Origin: Pseudomonas sp. | GTDB taxonomy: Bacteria; Pseudomonadota; Gammaproteobacteria; Pseudomonadales; Pseudomonadaceae | NCBI RefSeq assembly: GCF_002796985.1 | Contig: NZ_PEKX01000020.1 | Location: 101,197-165,196 of the forward strand | Direction of reading: 5' to 3' | Length of the DNA stretch: 64,000 nucleotides | In this document: piece by piece, positions 50,784-59,314 of the stretch | Layout of the letters: each line of letters starts with the position of its first letter | Position numbering within the stretch: the stretch's first letter is position 1 | Made by a program: the position numbers and the translations under genes | The notes under the pieces: model-generated | Database searches by the model: none | What the model was told of the DNA's origin: nothing | The model's input: the letters and a program-made list of their open reading frames with translations, nothing else

Positions 50784-52210
50784 TGCTGCGACGCCAGGGC
50801 GGTGCCCGGAATATTCAGCACCTGACCAACCTTCAGGGTGTCGGTCTTCAGACGGTTGGCGCTGCGGATCGAGGCGGTGCTGACGTCGTAGCGGCTGGCG
50901 ATCATGCCCAGGCTCTCGCCGGCACGCACTACGTGCTCACGCGGACCGGAGGCCAACTGGCCGCCATCACGCAGCGAGGCGATGTAGGTGCCCGGCGGCG
51001 GAGTCTGCACGAAGTACTGGCGCACACCGCCAGCGATAGAGCGCGCCAGCGCTTGCTGGTGCGAGCCGCTGGCGAGCTTGGCCGATTCGTTCGGGTTGGA
51101 AATGAAGCCGGTCTCCACCAGGATCGAGGGAATATCCGGAGACTTCAGCACCATGAAGCCGGCCTGTTCCACGCGGCGTTTGTGCAGCGGGGTGACGCGG
51201 CCGACACTGGTCAGCACCTTGTGGCCGACATCCAGGCTGGAGGACATGGTGGCGGTCATCGACAGGTCGAGCAGCACGCCAGCGAGCATCTTGTCCTTGT
51301 CGTCGAGGTTGACGCCGCCGTCACCGCCGATGAGGTCGGAGCGGTTTTCCGTGTCAGCCAGCCAACGCGCGGTCTCGGAGGTGGCGCCACGGTCGGACAG
51401 GGCGAACACCGAGGCACCAAAGGCGCTGCGGCTGGGCGCGGCGTCGGCGTGGATGGAGACGAACAGGTCGGCGCCTTTCTTGCGGGCGATCACGGTGCGG
51501 TTGCGCAGCGGGATGAAGTAGTCACCGGTCCGCGTCAGTTCGGCGCGGAAGCCTTTCATCTGGTTGATCTGCCGCTGCAGTTCGCGGGCGATCGACAGGG
51601 TGATGTTTTTCTCGTGCAGGCCATTCGGGCCAAGGGCGCCAGGGTCTTCACCGCCGTGGCCGGCGTCGATGGCGATCACGATGTCGCGCTTGCCACCGCT
51701 ACTGGGCGCAGGAATCTTGGCAACCGACTGCGCGGGGCTGACCGGCGTGGCCGGTACGTCGGGCGTCGGGGTCGCGGGGACGTCCGGGGCGATATCGGCG
51801 CCCTGGTCATACAGGTCGACGACCAGGCGGTTACCGTACTGCTGGTTCGGCGGCAGCACGAAGCTTTTGGGCGTGACCTGATTCTTCAGGTCCAGCACCA
51901 GACGCAGGTCGGTAGGCGTGCGCTGGGCAGAGCGCATCGCAGTGATCGGAGTATTGCCGAGCTTGAGCTTGTCGAGGGCCGCGGACATCTGCGCGCCGTT
52001 GATATCGACGACGATGCGGTTAGGCGCACTCAGGGTGAACAGACTGTGCTGCACCGGGCCGGACAGATCGAACACCAGGCGCGTGTTGTCCGGCGCGCGC
52101 CAGATGCGCACGCTCTTGATTTGCGTGGCGGCAGAAACCTCGCCGGCAAAGAATGCCAGCAGAACGGACACCCCGATAAACAACGCCCGAAGGCGCAACC
52201 CCCAACCCAT
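50780..52210 (-). CDS. amiB: N-acetylmuramoyl-L-alanine amidase AmiB
   Basis: 476 residues with a signal sequence, an AMIN domain (about 30-130), a Pro/Thr-rich linker, an Amidase_3 domain (about 175-400) with the zinc site DAGHGGEDPGA, and a C-terminal LysM repeat (about 430-473). It splits daughter-cell peptidoglycan at division. The start overlaps nothing but follows tsaE by six bases. Confidence 0.95.
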   Translation of the reverse strand: MGWGLRLRALFIGVSVLLAFFAGEVSAATQIKSVRIWRAPDNTRLVFDLSGPVQHSLFTLSAPNRIVVDINGAQMSAALDKLKLGNTPITAMRSAQRTPTDLRLVLDLKNQVTPKSFVLPPNQQYGNRLVVDLYDQGADIAPDVPATPTPDVPATPVSPAQSVAKIPAPSSGGKRDIVIAIDAGHGGEDPGALGPNGLHEKNITLSIARELQRQINQMKGFRAELTRTGDYFIPLRNRTVIARKKGADLFVSIHADAAPSRSAFGASVFALSDRGATSETARWLADTENRSDLIGGDGGVNLDDKDKMLAGVLLDLSMTATMSSSLDVGHKVLTSVGRVTPLHKRRVEQAGFMVLKSPDIPSILVETGFISNPNESAKLASGSHQQALARSIAGGVRQYFVQTPPPGTYIASLRDGGQLASGPREHVVRAGESLGMIASRYDVSTASIRSANRLKTDTLKVGQVLNIPGTALASQQ

Positions 52211-52216
52211 CTTTTT

Positions 52217-52684
52217 CTATGCTCCCGTGGCCAGGGCGGCACACCAGGCTTCGCCCCGTGTTCCGTGCAGGTCGAGGCGCAGCATGCGTCCGCCCGCATG
52301 CGGAACAATGGTAATGTCCATGTCGGCCTTTGGCAAAATGCCTTTGCCGCGCTCCGCCCACTCGATCAGGCACAGAGCGTCGCCCTCGAAGTAGTCGCGA
52401 ATGCCAAGGAACTCCAGCTCCTCCGGGTCGGCGAGGCGATAAAGGTCGAAGTGGAAGGCGCGGATATCGCCGATTTCGTAAGGCTCGACCAGGGTGAAGG
52501 TCGGACTTTTTACCGCTCCGCCATGGCCCAATCCCCGCAGGATGCCGCGTGACAGCGTGGTCTTGCCCGCCCCCAGGTCTCCGTGCAGATAAATCACCCC
52601 GCGCCCACCGGTCGCTTCGGCGATGCGACGGCCCAGGTCATACATGGCCTCTTCGCCCTCGGCGAACAGATTCAGTTCAGGCAT
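52217..52684 (-). CDS. tsaE: tRNA threonylcarbamoyladenosine ATPase TsaE
   Basis: 155 residues with P-loop GDLGAGKTT near residue 40 and the VEPYEIGD stretch. It works with TsaB and TsaD in t6A37 synthesis. It overlaps nnrE by 13 bases at its start. Confidence 0.94.
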   Translation of the reverse strand: MPELNLFAEGEEAMYDLGRRIAEATGGRGVIYLHGDLGAGKTTLSRGILRGLGHGGAVKSPTFTLVEPYEIGDIRAFHFDLYRLADPEELEFLGIRDYFEGDALCLIEWAERGKGILPKADMDITIVPHAGGRMLRLDLHGTRGEAWCAALATGA

Positions 52685-54174
52685 GGAGACAGCTCCTCGA
52701 GCAACTGACGAACGGCAGGAATCAGATCGGTGGCCGCCAGACCGCGACCTTGCGCGCCGAGCGATTCACCGGCGCGCGCATGCAGCCAGACGGCCAGACA
52801 GGCGGCATCGAAAGCGGGCAGGCCCTGCGCCAGCAGGGCGCCAATGACGCCGGACAGCACGTCCCCCAACCCAGCGCCCGCCATGGCCGGATGGCCGTGA
52901 CTGCACAGCGCCAGCGGGCCGTCCGGGGACGCGATCAGACTACCGACGCCCTTGAGCACCACCACCGCCTGGTAGCGCTGCGCCAGCGCGCGTGCAGCCT
53001 TGGGCCGGTCCGCCTGGACCTCGACGGTGGAAACACCCAGCAGCCGCGCCGCTTCGGCGGGATGGGGAGTGATCACCCAGTCGCCGGACGGGCGCGACAC
53101 CCGACCCTCGGCCAGCAGATTGAGCGCATCGGCATCCCACACCTGCCGGCGCTCCAGGCTCGCCGCAGCGCTGACCAGCACCCGCCCCCAGGCTTCACGA
53201 CCAACACCGGGGCCGACCACCAGCACATCGGCACGCTCGGCCAGACGCAGCAGCTCCGCGGAAGAGGAGACGCCGCGCGCCATCAGTTCGGGGCGGCGCG
53301 CCAGAGCGGCCGGCACGTGAGCGGCGCGAGTCGCCAGGGAGACCAGCCCGGCGCCACAACGCAGCGCGCTTTCCGCCGCCAGCAGCACAGCGCCTCCCAT
53401 CCCGGAGTCGCCACCGATCACCAGCGCATGGCCGAACTGGCCCTTGTGCGCAGCCTTCGGGCGTGCCGCCAGACGGACCAGCGACGCCGGAGCGAGCCGG
53501 TAAGCCAGGCATTCATCGGCAATCAGAGCAGGATCGGCGTCCAGCCCGTCGAACGTCAGCTCGCCGCACTGGTCCGGGCCACTGGCGGTAAACAGCCCGA
53601 GCTTGAGACCGATGAAAGTCACGGTCAGGTCAGCCTTCACTGCGCAGCCCAGCACCTGCCCGGTATCGGCGCTGAGGCCGGAGGGAATGTCCACCGCCAG
53701 TATCGGCAGGCCGCCGGCATTGATCGCCGCGATGGCCGAGGCATAGGGCTCGCGCACTTCGCCGCCAAGGCCGGTGCCCAACAGGGCATCCACCAGCACG
53801 CCGCGCAGTTCGGCGCGCTCGCTCCAGGCCTCGATATCCACGCCGGCCGAGCGCGCTTCGCCATGGGCCGAAGCGGCATCGCCGGAAAGACGCGACGCAT
53901 CCCCGACCGCCAGCACGCGCACGCGCCAGCCTGCGCGCAGGGCCAGAGCGGCAATCAGATAGCCGTCGCCGGCGTTGTTGCCGTGGCCGGCCAGCACAGT
54001 GATTTCGCCCGCGTCCGGCCAGCGGCGGCGCAGAGCGCGCCAGGCAGCATGGGCGGCGCGGCGCATCAGCTCGAAGCCGGGCGTGCCGGCGGCGATCAGG
54101 CGCGCGTCGAGGTCGCGCACTTGCTGGGCGCTGTAGAGGTTCAGGGGCAGGGCGTCGTGGGCGTCGGCAGTCAT
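52672..54174 (-). CDS. nnrE: Bifunctional NAD(P)HX epimerase/dehydratase NnrE
   Basis: 500 residues from ATG 54174 (the frame extends to 54294). The N-terminal YjeF epimerase domain (about 1-210, with GHGNNAGDGYLIA) is joined to a C-terminal ADP-dependent dehydratase (about 230-495, with GAGLGDVLSG). It repairs damaged NADHX and NADPHX. First gene of a superoperon running to purA, divergent from queG. Confidence 0.94.
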   Translation of the reverse strand: MTADAHDALPLNLYSAQQVRDLDARLIAAGTPGFELMRRAAHAAWRALRRRWPDAGEITVLAGHGNNAGDGYLIAALALRAGWRVRVLAVGDASRLSGDAASAHGEARSAGVDIEAWSERAELRGVLVDALLGTGLGGEVREPYASAIAAINAGGLPILAVDIPSGLSADTGQVLGCAVKADLTVTFIGLKLGLFTASGPDQCGELTFDGLDADPALIADECLAYRLAPASLVRLAARPKAAHKGQFGHALVIGGDSGMGGAVLLAAESALRCGAGLVSLATRAAHVPAALARRPELMARGVSSSAELLRLAERADVLVVGPGVGREAWGRVLVSAAASLERRQVWDADALNLLAEGRVSRPSGDWVITPHPAEAARLLGVSTVEVQADRPKAARALAQRYQAVVVLKGVGSLIASPDGPLALCSHGHPAMAGAGLGDVLSGVIGALLAQGLPAFDAACLAVWLHARAGESLGAQGRGLAATDLIPAVRQLLEELSPCLN

Positions 54175-54278
54175 CGCGGTTCCGGGCGGCAGATTGTGTC
54201 GCCTTGGCGTTCGGGCGGGCCGACGCCGGCAAGGTCTGGCAGAATTATACGCACCCCAACTTCGCTTTCTCGCCTTCC

Positions 54279-55340
54279 ATGCACGATTCGACACTCGACT
54301 ACGCCGACCTCGCCCGCTCCATCAAGGACTGGGGGCGCGAACTCGGCTTCCAGCAAGTCGGCATCAGCGGGCTCGACCTGGAGGCCCACGGCGAGCACCT
54401 GCAACGCTGGCTGGAGGCGGGCTACCACGGCGAGATGGATTACATGGGCGCCCACGGCAGCAAGCGCTGGCGGCCGGACGAACTGGTGCCCGGCACCCTG
54501 CGGGTGGTCTCCCTGCGCATGGACTACCTGCCCGGCGACACGCGCATGGCGCAGGTACTGGGGGATGCCGAGAAAGCCTACGTCTCGCGCTACGCCCTGG
54601 GCCGCGACTACCACAAGCTGATCCGCAAGCGCCTGCAACAGCTGGCCGAGCGCATCCAGCAACAGGTCGGACCGTTCGGCTTCCGCGCCTTCGTCGACAG
54701 CGCGCCGGTGCTGGAAAAGGCCATCGCCGAGCAGTCGGGCCTGGGCTGGATCGGCAAGAACACCCTGGTACTCAACCGCAAGGCCGGCAGCTACTTCTTC
54801 CTCGGCGAGCTGTTCACCGACCTGCCGCTGCCGGTGGATGCCCCCCACGGCACCGAGCACTGCGGGCGCTGCTCGGCCTGCATCGACATCTGCCCCACCG
54901 CCGCCTTCGTCGCGCCCTATGTGCTGGATGCGCGGCGCTGCATTTCCTACCTGACCATCGAGCTGAAGGGCCCGATACCCGAAGACCTGCGCCCGCTGAT
55001 CGGCAACCGCGTGTTCGGCTGCGACGACTGCCAGATGGTCTGCCCGTGGAACCGCTTCGCCCGCGCCACCGACCAGGGCGACTTCCGGCCACGCCACAGC
55101 CTGGACAACGCTGCGCTGGCGGAGCTGTTCCTGTGGACGGAAGAAGAATTCCTCAGCCGCACCGAGGGCTCGCCGTTGCGGCGGGCGGGTTACGAGCGCT
55201 GGCTGCGCAACCTGGCGGTAGGGCTGGGCAATGCGCCGTCGACCATCCCGGTGATCGAGGCGCTGCGCGCGCGGCGCGAGTTCCCGTCGGAACTGGTGCG
55301 CGAGCATGTGCAGTGGGCGCTGGGCCGGCACAACGTTTGA
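54279..55340 (+). CDS. queG: Epoxyqueuosine reductase QueG
   Basis: 353 residues from ATG 54279. Two 4Fe-4S clusters are indicated by CGRCSACIDICP and CDDCQMVCP. It reduces epoxyqueuosine to queuosine using cobalamin. It is divergent from nnrE with about 100 bases between starts, and convergent with orn across a REP element. Confidence 0.95.
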   Translation: MHDSTLDYADLARSIKDWGRELGFQQVGISGLDLEAHGEHLQRWLEAGYHGEMDYMGAHGSKRWRPDELVPGTLRVVSLRMDYLPGDTRMAQVLGDAEKAYVSRYALGRDYHKLIRKRLQQLAERIQQQVGPFGFRAFVDSAPVLEKAIAEQSGLGWIGKNTLVLNRKAGSYFFLGELFTDLPLPVDAPHGTEHCGRCSACIDICPTAAFVAPYVLDARRCISYLTIELKGPIPEDLRPLIGNRVFGCDDCQMVCPWNRFARATDQGDFRPRHSLDNAALAELFLWTEEEFLSRTEGSPLRRAGYERWLRNLAVGLGNAPSTIPVIEALRARREFPSELVREHVQWALGRHNV

Positions 55341-55353
55341 CGCGAAGGCTTTT

Positions 55354-55422
55354 CGTAGGAGCGAGCTTGCTCGCGAGCAGCCCCGCAGCGGAGGTTGTTC
55401 GCGAGCAAGCTCGCTCCTACAA
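55354..55422. repeat. REP pair (GCGAGC family)
   Basis: TAGGAGCGAGCTTGCTCGCGAGC and its mate flank a short GC loop between the convergent queG and orn genes. Confidence 0.85.
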
Positions 55423-55439
55423 GAGCAGAATCACGCCGG

Positions 55440-55982
55440 TCAGACCTTGATGAAATGCTCGCGGTAATAGCGCAGCTCGGCGATGGACTCGCGGATGTCG
55501 TCCAGCGCCAGGTGGGTGTTGCCCTTCTTGAAGCCGTCACGCACCGCCGGGGCCCAGCGTGCGGCCAGTTCCTTGAGGGTGGAGACGTCCAGGTTGCGGT
55601 AGTGGAAATAGCCTTCCAGCTTGGGCATGTGCCGGTAGAGGAAGCGGCGGTCCTGGCAGATGCTGTTGCCACAGATCGGCGAGCTGCGCTTGGGCACCCA
55701 CTTTTCCAGGAAGGCGATGGTCGCCGCTTCAGCCTCGGCCGCCGAGATGGTGCTTTCGCGCACACGCTGGGTCAGGCCGGACTGGCCGTGCTGGCGGGTG
55801 TTCCACTCGTCCATGCCGGCGAGCAGCGCCTCGCTCTGGTGCACGGCGATCACCGGGCCTTCCTCGAGGATGTTCAGCTCACTGTCGGTGACGATGGTTG
55901 CCATCTCGATGATGACGTCCTTGTCCGGGTCCAGCCCGGTCATTTCCAGGTCGATCCAGATCAGGTTCTGCGGGTTCTGCAT
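55440..55982 (-). CDS. orn: Oligoribonuclease Orn
   Basis: 180 residues of the DEDDh exonuclease family: WIDLEMTGL (D and E), a mid Asp, and LALDDIRESIAELRYYREHF at the end with His/Asp. It degrades 2-4 nt RNA and linear pGpG from c-di-GMP turnover. Convergent with queG. Confidence 0.95.
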   Translation of the reverse strand: MQNPQNLIWIDLEMTGLDPDKDVIIEMATIVTDSELNILEEGPVIAVHQSEALLAGMDEWNTRQHGQSGLTQRVRESTISAAEAEAATIAFLEKWVPKRSSPICGNSICQDRRFLYRHMPKLEGYFHYRNLDVSTLKELAARWAPAVRDGFKKGNTHLALDDIRESIAELRYYREHFIKV

Positions 55983-56071
55983 GATGGGGCTCCTCAGCTC
56001 AGCCCTCTAGTTTAGCGGGAAGCACGCCGCTGCATGCTAAACTGCGGCGCGATTTTCCCTGTGGATACCCT

Positions 56072-57103
56072 ATGGCCAAGCGTCACCTCACCCGCCGGCA
56101 AAGCTGGCGCATCGAAAAAGTCCAGGAAGAGCGGGCCGCCCGCGCGGCCAAGCGCGAGTCGCGTGCGCTGGAAGATCTGGAAGGCGGCGACCTGGGCGCG
56201 GAACAGACCGGCCAGGTGATCGCCCACTTCGGTGTGCAGGTAGAAGTCGAAGCCCAGGACGGCGACCACGCCGGCCAGGTGTTCCGTTGCCACCTGCGCG
56301 CCAACCTGCCACCCCTGGTGACGGGCGACCAGGTGGTCTGGCGCCCCGGCAACCAGGGCATCGGGGTGATCGTCGCGCAGTTGCCGCGAACTTCCGAGCT
56401 GCGCCGCCCGGACATGCGCGGCGTGCTCAAGCCGGTGGCGGCCAACGTCGACCGCATCGTCATTGTCTTCGCGCCGCGCCCCGAGCCCCACGCCAACCTG
56501 ATCGACCGTTACCTGGTGGCCGCCGAGCACGCTGGTATCAAGCCGCTGCTGCTGCTGAACAAGGCCGACCTGATCGACGAGGAGAACGCCCCCTTCCTCG
56601 ACTCGCTGCTGGGCACCTACCGCGAGCTGGGCTACCCGCTGCTGGAAGTCTCGGCCGCCAACGGCCTGGCGCTGGACGCCCTGCGCGCCGCGCTGAACGA
56701 GCACGTCAGCGTGTTTGTCGGCCAGTCCGGCGTGGGCAAGTCTTCTCTGGTGAACGCGCTGCTTCCAGGCGTCGACACCCGTGTTGGCGACCTCTCGGAA
56801 GTCACCGGCAAGGGCACCCACACCACCACCACCGCACGGCTGTTCCATTTCCCCGCCGGCGGCGACCTGATCGACTCCCCCGGCATCCGCGAATTCGGCC
56901 TCGGCCATGTCAGCCGTGACGACGTGGAAGCAGGCTTCATCGAATTCCATGATCTGCTCGGCCACTGCCGCTTCCGCGACTGCAAGCACGACCGTGAGCC
57001 GGGCTGCGCGCTGCTCAAGGCGCTGGAAGACGGGCGCATTTCGCCGCAGCGGATGGCCAGCTACCGACACATCCTCTCCAGCCTGCCGGCAGACGAGTAC
57101 TGA
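56072..57103 (+). CDS. rsgA: Ribosome small-subunit GTPase RsgA
   Basis: 343 residues with circularly permuted G motifs: NKAD (G4) and SAANG (G5) precede GQSGVGKSS (G1) and DSPG (G3). Zinc finger CRFRDCKHDREPGC near residue 300, OB fold at the N-terminus. It matures 30S subunits. Divergent from orn. Confidence 0.96.
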   Translation: MAKRHLTRRQSWRIEKVQEERAARAAKRESRALEDLEGGDLGAEQTGQVIAHFGVQVEVEAQDGDHAGQVFRCHLRANLPPLVTGDQVVWRPGNQGIGVIVAQLPRTSELRRPDMRGVLKPVAANVDRIVIVFAPRPEPHANLIDRYLVAAEHAGIKPLLLLNKADLIDEENAPFLDSLLGTYRELGYPLLEVSAANGLALDALRAALNEHVSVFVGQSGVGKSSLVNALLPGVDTRVGDLSEVTGKGTHTTTTARLFHFPAGGDLIDSPGIREFGLGHVSRDDVEAGFIEFHDLLGHCRFRDCKHDREPGCALLKALEDGRISPQRMASYRHILSSLPADEY

Positions 57104-57115
57104 TCGGCGGATACC

Positions 57116-57181
57116 TGTAGGAGCGAGCTTGCTCGCGAACAACTCCCCTGCGGAGCCGTTCGCGAGCAAGCTCTCTCCTAC
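57116..57181. repeat. REP pair (GCGAGC family, variant)
   Basis: Left arm TAGGAGCGAGCTTGCTCGCGAAC, right arm with a CTCTCTCC variant instead of CTCGCTCC, between rsgA and motB. Confidence 0.8.
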
Positions 57182-57225
57182 GAAGAGCCTGTCTCACCGC
57201 CCCATAACGCGACAGCCGCAACGAA

Positions 57226-57251
57226 GAAGGCCAGCTTCTCAGCTGGCCTTC
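57226..57251 (-). terminator. Terminator of motAB
   Basis: GAAGGCCAGCT (57226-57236), TCTC, AGCTGGCCTTC (57241-57251), 11-bp perfect stem, eight bases after the motB stop. Weak T-run (TTCGTTG). Confidence 0.75.
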
Positions 57252-57258
57252 TGGTTTC

Positions 57259-58326
57259 TCACTGCTGCTTGTTCAGCTCATCGAGTTTCAGCGTGCCGCC
57301 GTCGTCGAACAGGTTGAGCTTCTGCTTGAGCTGGTCCGGCGGCAGCGGGTCGCCCTGCCCGGCCGCTGGCTGGGCAGGCGCACCATTGGGCGCAGCCGGC
57401 GCGGCAGCGCCCGGAGTTGCCGGAGCGGTCCCGTCGGCAGGTTTTTCCACCCCGCCATCCTGCCCCTCGATGGCGCGCTGGGCCTTCTTGGTCAGGACGA
57501 TGATGTCGATGCGACGGTTCACCGGGTTCAGCGGCTTATCGCGATCGAACAGCGCCGAAGAGGCGTAGCCGACCACGCGGGCGATCTGGTCTTCCGGGTA
57601 GCCACCCGCTTCCAGCGCGCGGCGCGCGGCGTTGGCGCGGTTGGCCGAGAGCTCCCAGTTGCCGAACTCGCCGTTGCCCGCGTAAGGCTTGGCGTCGGTG
57701 TGGCCGCTGATGCTGATCTTGTTCGGCACCTGTTTGATGGTCTCGGCCAGTGCCAACAGGATGTCTTCGAAGTACGACTGCAGGCGCGCACTGCCCAGGT
57801 CGAACATCGGCCGGTTATCCGAGTCGACGATCTGGATGCGCAGGCCATCCTGGGTGATCTCAAAGAGGATCTGGTCCTTGAAGCGCTTCAGGGTCGGGTT
57901 CTCGTCGACCTTGTTCTGCAACTCCTGCAGCAGCAGTTCCAGACGTTCCTTTTCGACCTGCTCGGCGATGCTTTCCGCCTGCTGCTCATTGACCTTGGCG
58001 TTCTCGTCCGGGTTGATCCGCGTCTCATCGGCGTCCGGCTGGGCCTGGATCTGTGGGTTCAGGGTCTTGTCCGGCGCCGGCGTCGGCGTGCCGCCCAGGT
58101 CGATGACGTAGGGGCTGGCGCTCTCGGTGAAACCAATGGGGTCCTGGAAGTAGCCGGAAATGGCCTTCTTCTGCTCCGGCGTGGCCGAGGACAGCAGCCA
58201 GAGCACGAGAAAGAACGCCATCATGGCGGTAGCGAAGTCGGCAAAGGCGATCTTCCAGCTACCGCCATGGTGGCCGGCGGCATAGCGCTTGATGCGTTTG
58301 ACGATGATCGGCTGGTTGTTATCCAT
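57259..58326 (-). CDS. motB: Flagellar stator subunit MotB
   Basis: 355 residues. Single membrane segment with the proton-binding Asp30 (AFADFATAMMAFF), a plug region, and an OmpA-like peptidoglycan-binding domain (about 180-290, GHTDAKPYAGNGEFGNWELSANRA in part). The C-terminal tail is Pro/Ala-rich. It anchors MotA to the cell wall. It follows motA by 15 bases. Confidence 0.95.
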   Translation of the reverse strand: MDNNQPIIVKRIKRYAAGHHGGSWKIAFADFATAMMAFFLVLWLLSSATPEQKKAISGYFQDPIGFTESASPYVIDLGGTPTPAPDKTLNPQIQAQPDADETRINPDENAKVNEQQAESIAEQVEKERLELLLQELQNKVDENPTLKRFKDQILFEITQDGLRIQIVDSDNRPMFDLGSARLQSYFEDILLALAETIKQVPNKISISGHTDAKPYAGNGEFGNWELSANRANAARRALEAGGYPEDQIARVVGYASSALFDRDKPLNPVNRRIDIIVLTKKAQRAIEGQDGGVEKPADGTAPATPGAAAPAAPNGAPAQPAAGQGDPLPPDQLKQKLNLFDDGGTLKLDELNKQQ

Positions 58327-58341
58327 GCGTCAGACGACCTA

Positions 58342-59193
58342 TCAGCGACCGCGAACGGCCTGCTCCAGCTCGCTGAAGCTCGGGCGATGCGCCGGCAGCA
58401 GCACCTTGCGGCCGAATTCGACGGCCAGCGACGGCGGCATGCCGGAGGCGGATGCGACCAGGCAGGCCTTGATCGATTCGTAGAGGTTCAGCTCTTCCTT
58501 GGCGTCATGCTCCAGGGCGTTGGCCAACGGGCCGACGAAACCGTAGGCGGCGAGAATACCGAGGAAGGTCCCCACCAGGGCCGCGGCGACGTGGTGGCCG
58601 ATCTCCGCCTGGCTGCCCTGGCCGAGCAAGGCCATGGTGATCACGATGCCCAATACCGCGGCGACGATACCGAAGCCCGGCAGGGCGTCGGCCACGCGGG
58701 TCACGGCATGGGCCGGGTGCTCCAGATCTTCCTTGAGGCTGCCCAGCTCCATGTCGAACAGGCCCTCCAGCTCGTGGGGCGCCATGTTGCCGGAGGACAT
58801 GATGCGCAGGTAGTCGCAGACGTACGCGGTCATGCGTTCGTCCTTGAGCACCGCCGGGTACTTGCTGAAGATCGGGCTGGCGGTCGGGTCCTCGACGTCG
58901 GCCTCGATGGCCATCATGCCTTCGCGACGACTCTTGTTGAGCACTTCGTAGAGCATCCCCAGCACTTCCAGGTAGAAGGTGTGGGTGAAGCGGTTGCCGA
59001 ACATCTTCGGCGCCTTCTTCAGCACGGTCATGAAGGTGCTGCCAGGGTTGGCCTGGAGGAAAGCCCCCAGCGCCGCGCCGACGATGATCAGCACTTCGAA
59101 CGGCTGGATGATGGCCGCGATCTTGCCGCCGGAGAGCATGTAGCCGCCGAGGACGCTGCCCAGAATGACGATGATGCCGATGATTTTTGCCAT
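58342..59193 (-). CDS. motA: Flagellar stator subunit MotA
   Basis: 283 residues with four membrane segments and the cytoplasmic loop carrying the rotor-facing charged residues; GSVLGGYMLSGG at the start and PGFGIVAAVLGIVI later are typical. It forms the proton channel with MotB. A sigma-28-type promoter lies upstream. Confidence 0.95.
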   Translation of the reverse strand: MAKIIGIIVILGSVLGGYMLSGGKIAAIIQPFEVLIIVGAALGAFLQANPGSTFMTVLKKAPKMFGNRFTHTFYLEVLGMLYEVLNKSRREGMMAIEADVEDPTASPIFSKYPAVLKDERMTAYVCDYLRIMSSGNMAPHELEGLFDMELGSLKEDLEHPAHAVTRVADALPGFGIVAAVLGIVITMALLGQGSQAEIGHHVAAALVGTFLGILAAYGFVGPLANALEHDAKEELNLYESIKACLVASASGMPPSLAVEFGRKVLLPAHRPSFSELEQAVRGR

Positions 59194-59222
59194 GGGGACC
59201 GGACTGAAACGGTGAACAGAAA

Positions 59223-59245
59223 GGGAGGCATGTTTCCCGCCTCCC
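59223..59245 (-). other. Hairpin in the motA leader
   Basis: GGGAGGC (59223-59229) and GCCTCCC (59239-59245) form a stem in the motA 5' leader, 30 bases before the ATG. It could affect translation or mRNA stability. Confidence 0.45.
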
Positions 59246-59250
59246 TGTTG

Positions 59251-59277
59251 TTATCGGAAATTTCGGGCAAGACTATA
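59251..59277 (-). promoter_or_regulatory. Sigma-28 (FliA) promoter of motAB
   Basis: The minus strand reads TATA-N15-TCCGATAA, close to the FliA consensus TAAA-N15-GCCGATAA (10 of 12 bases). It precedes motA by about 50 bases. Confidence 0.65.
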
Positions 59278-59314
59278 GGCCGAAAACACTAAAAACCAGT
59301 TCGGCGCCTCCCGC

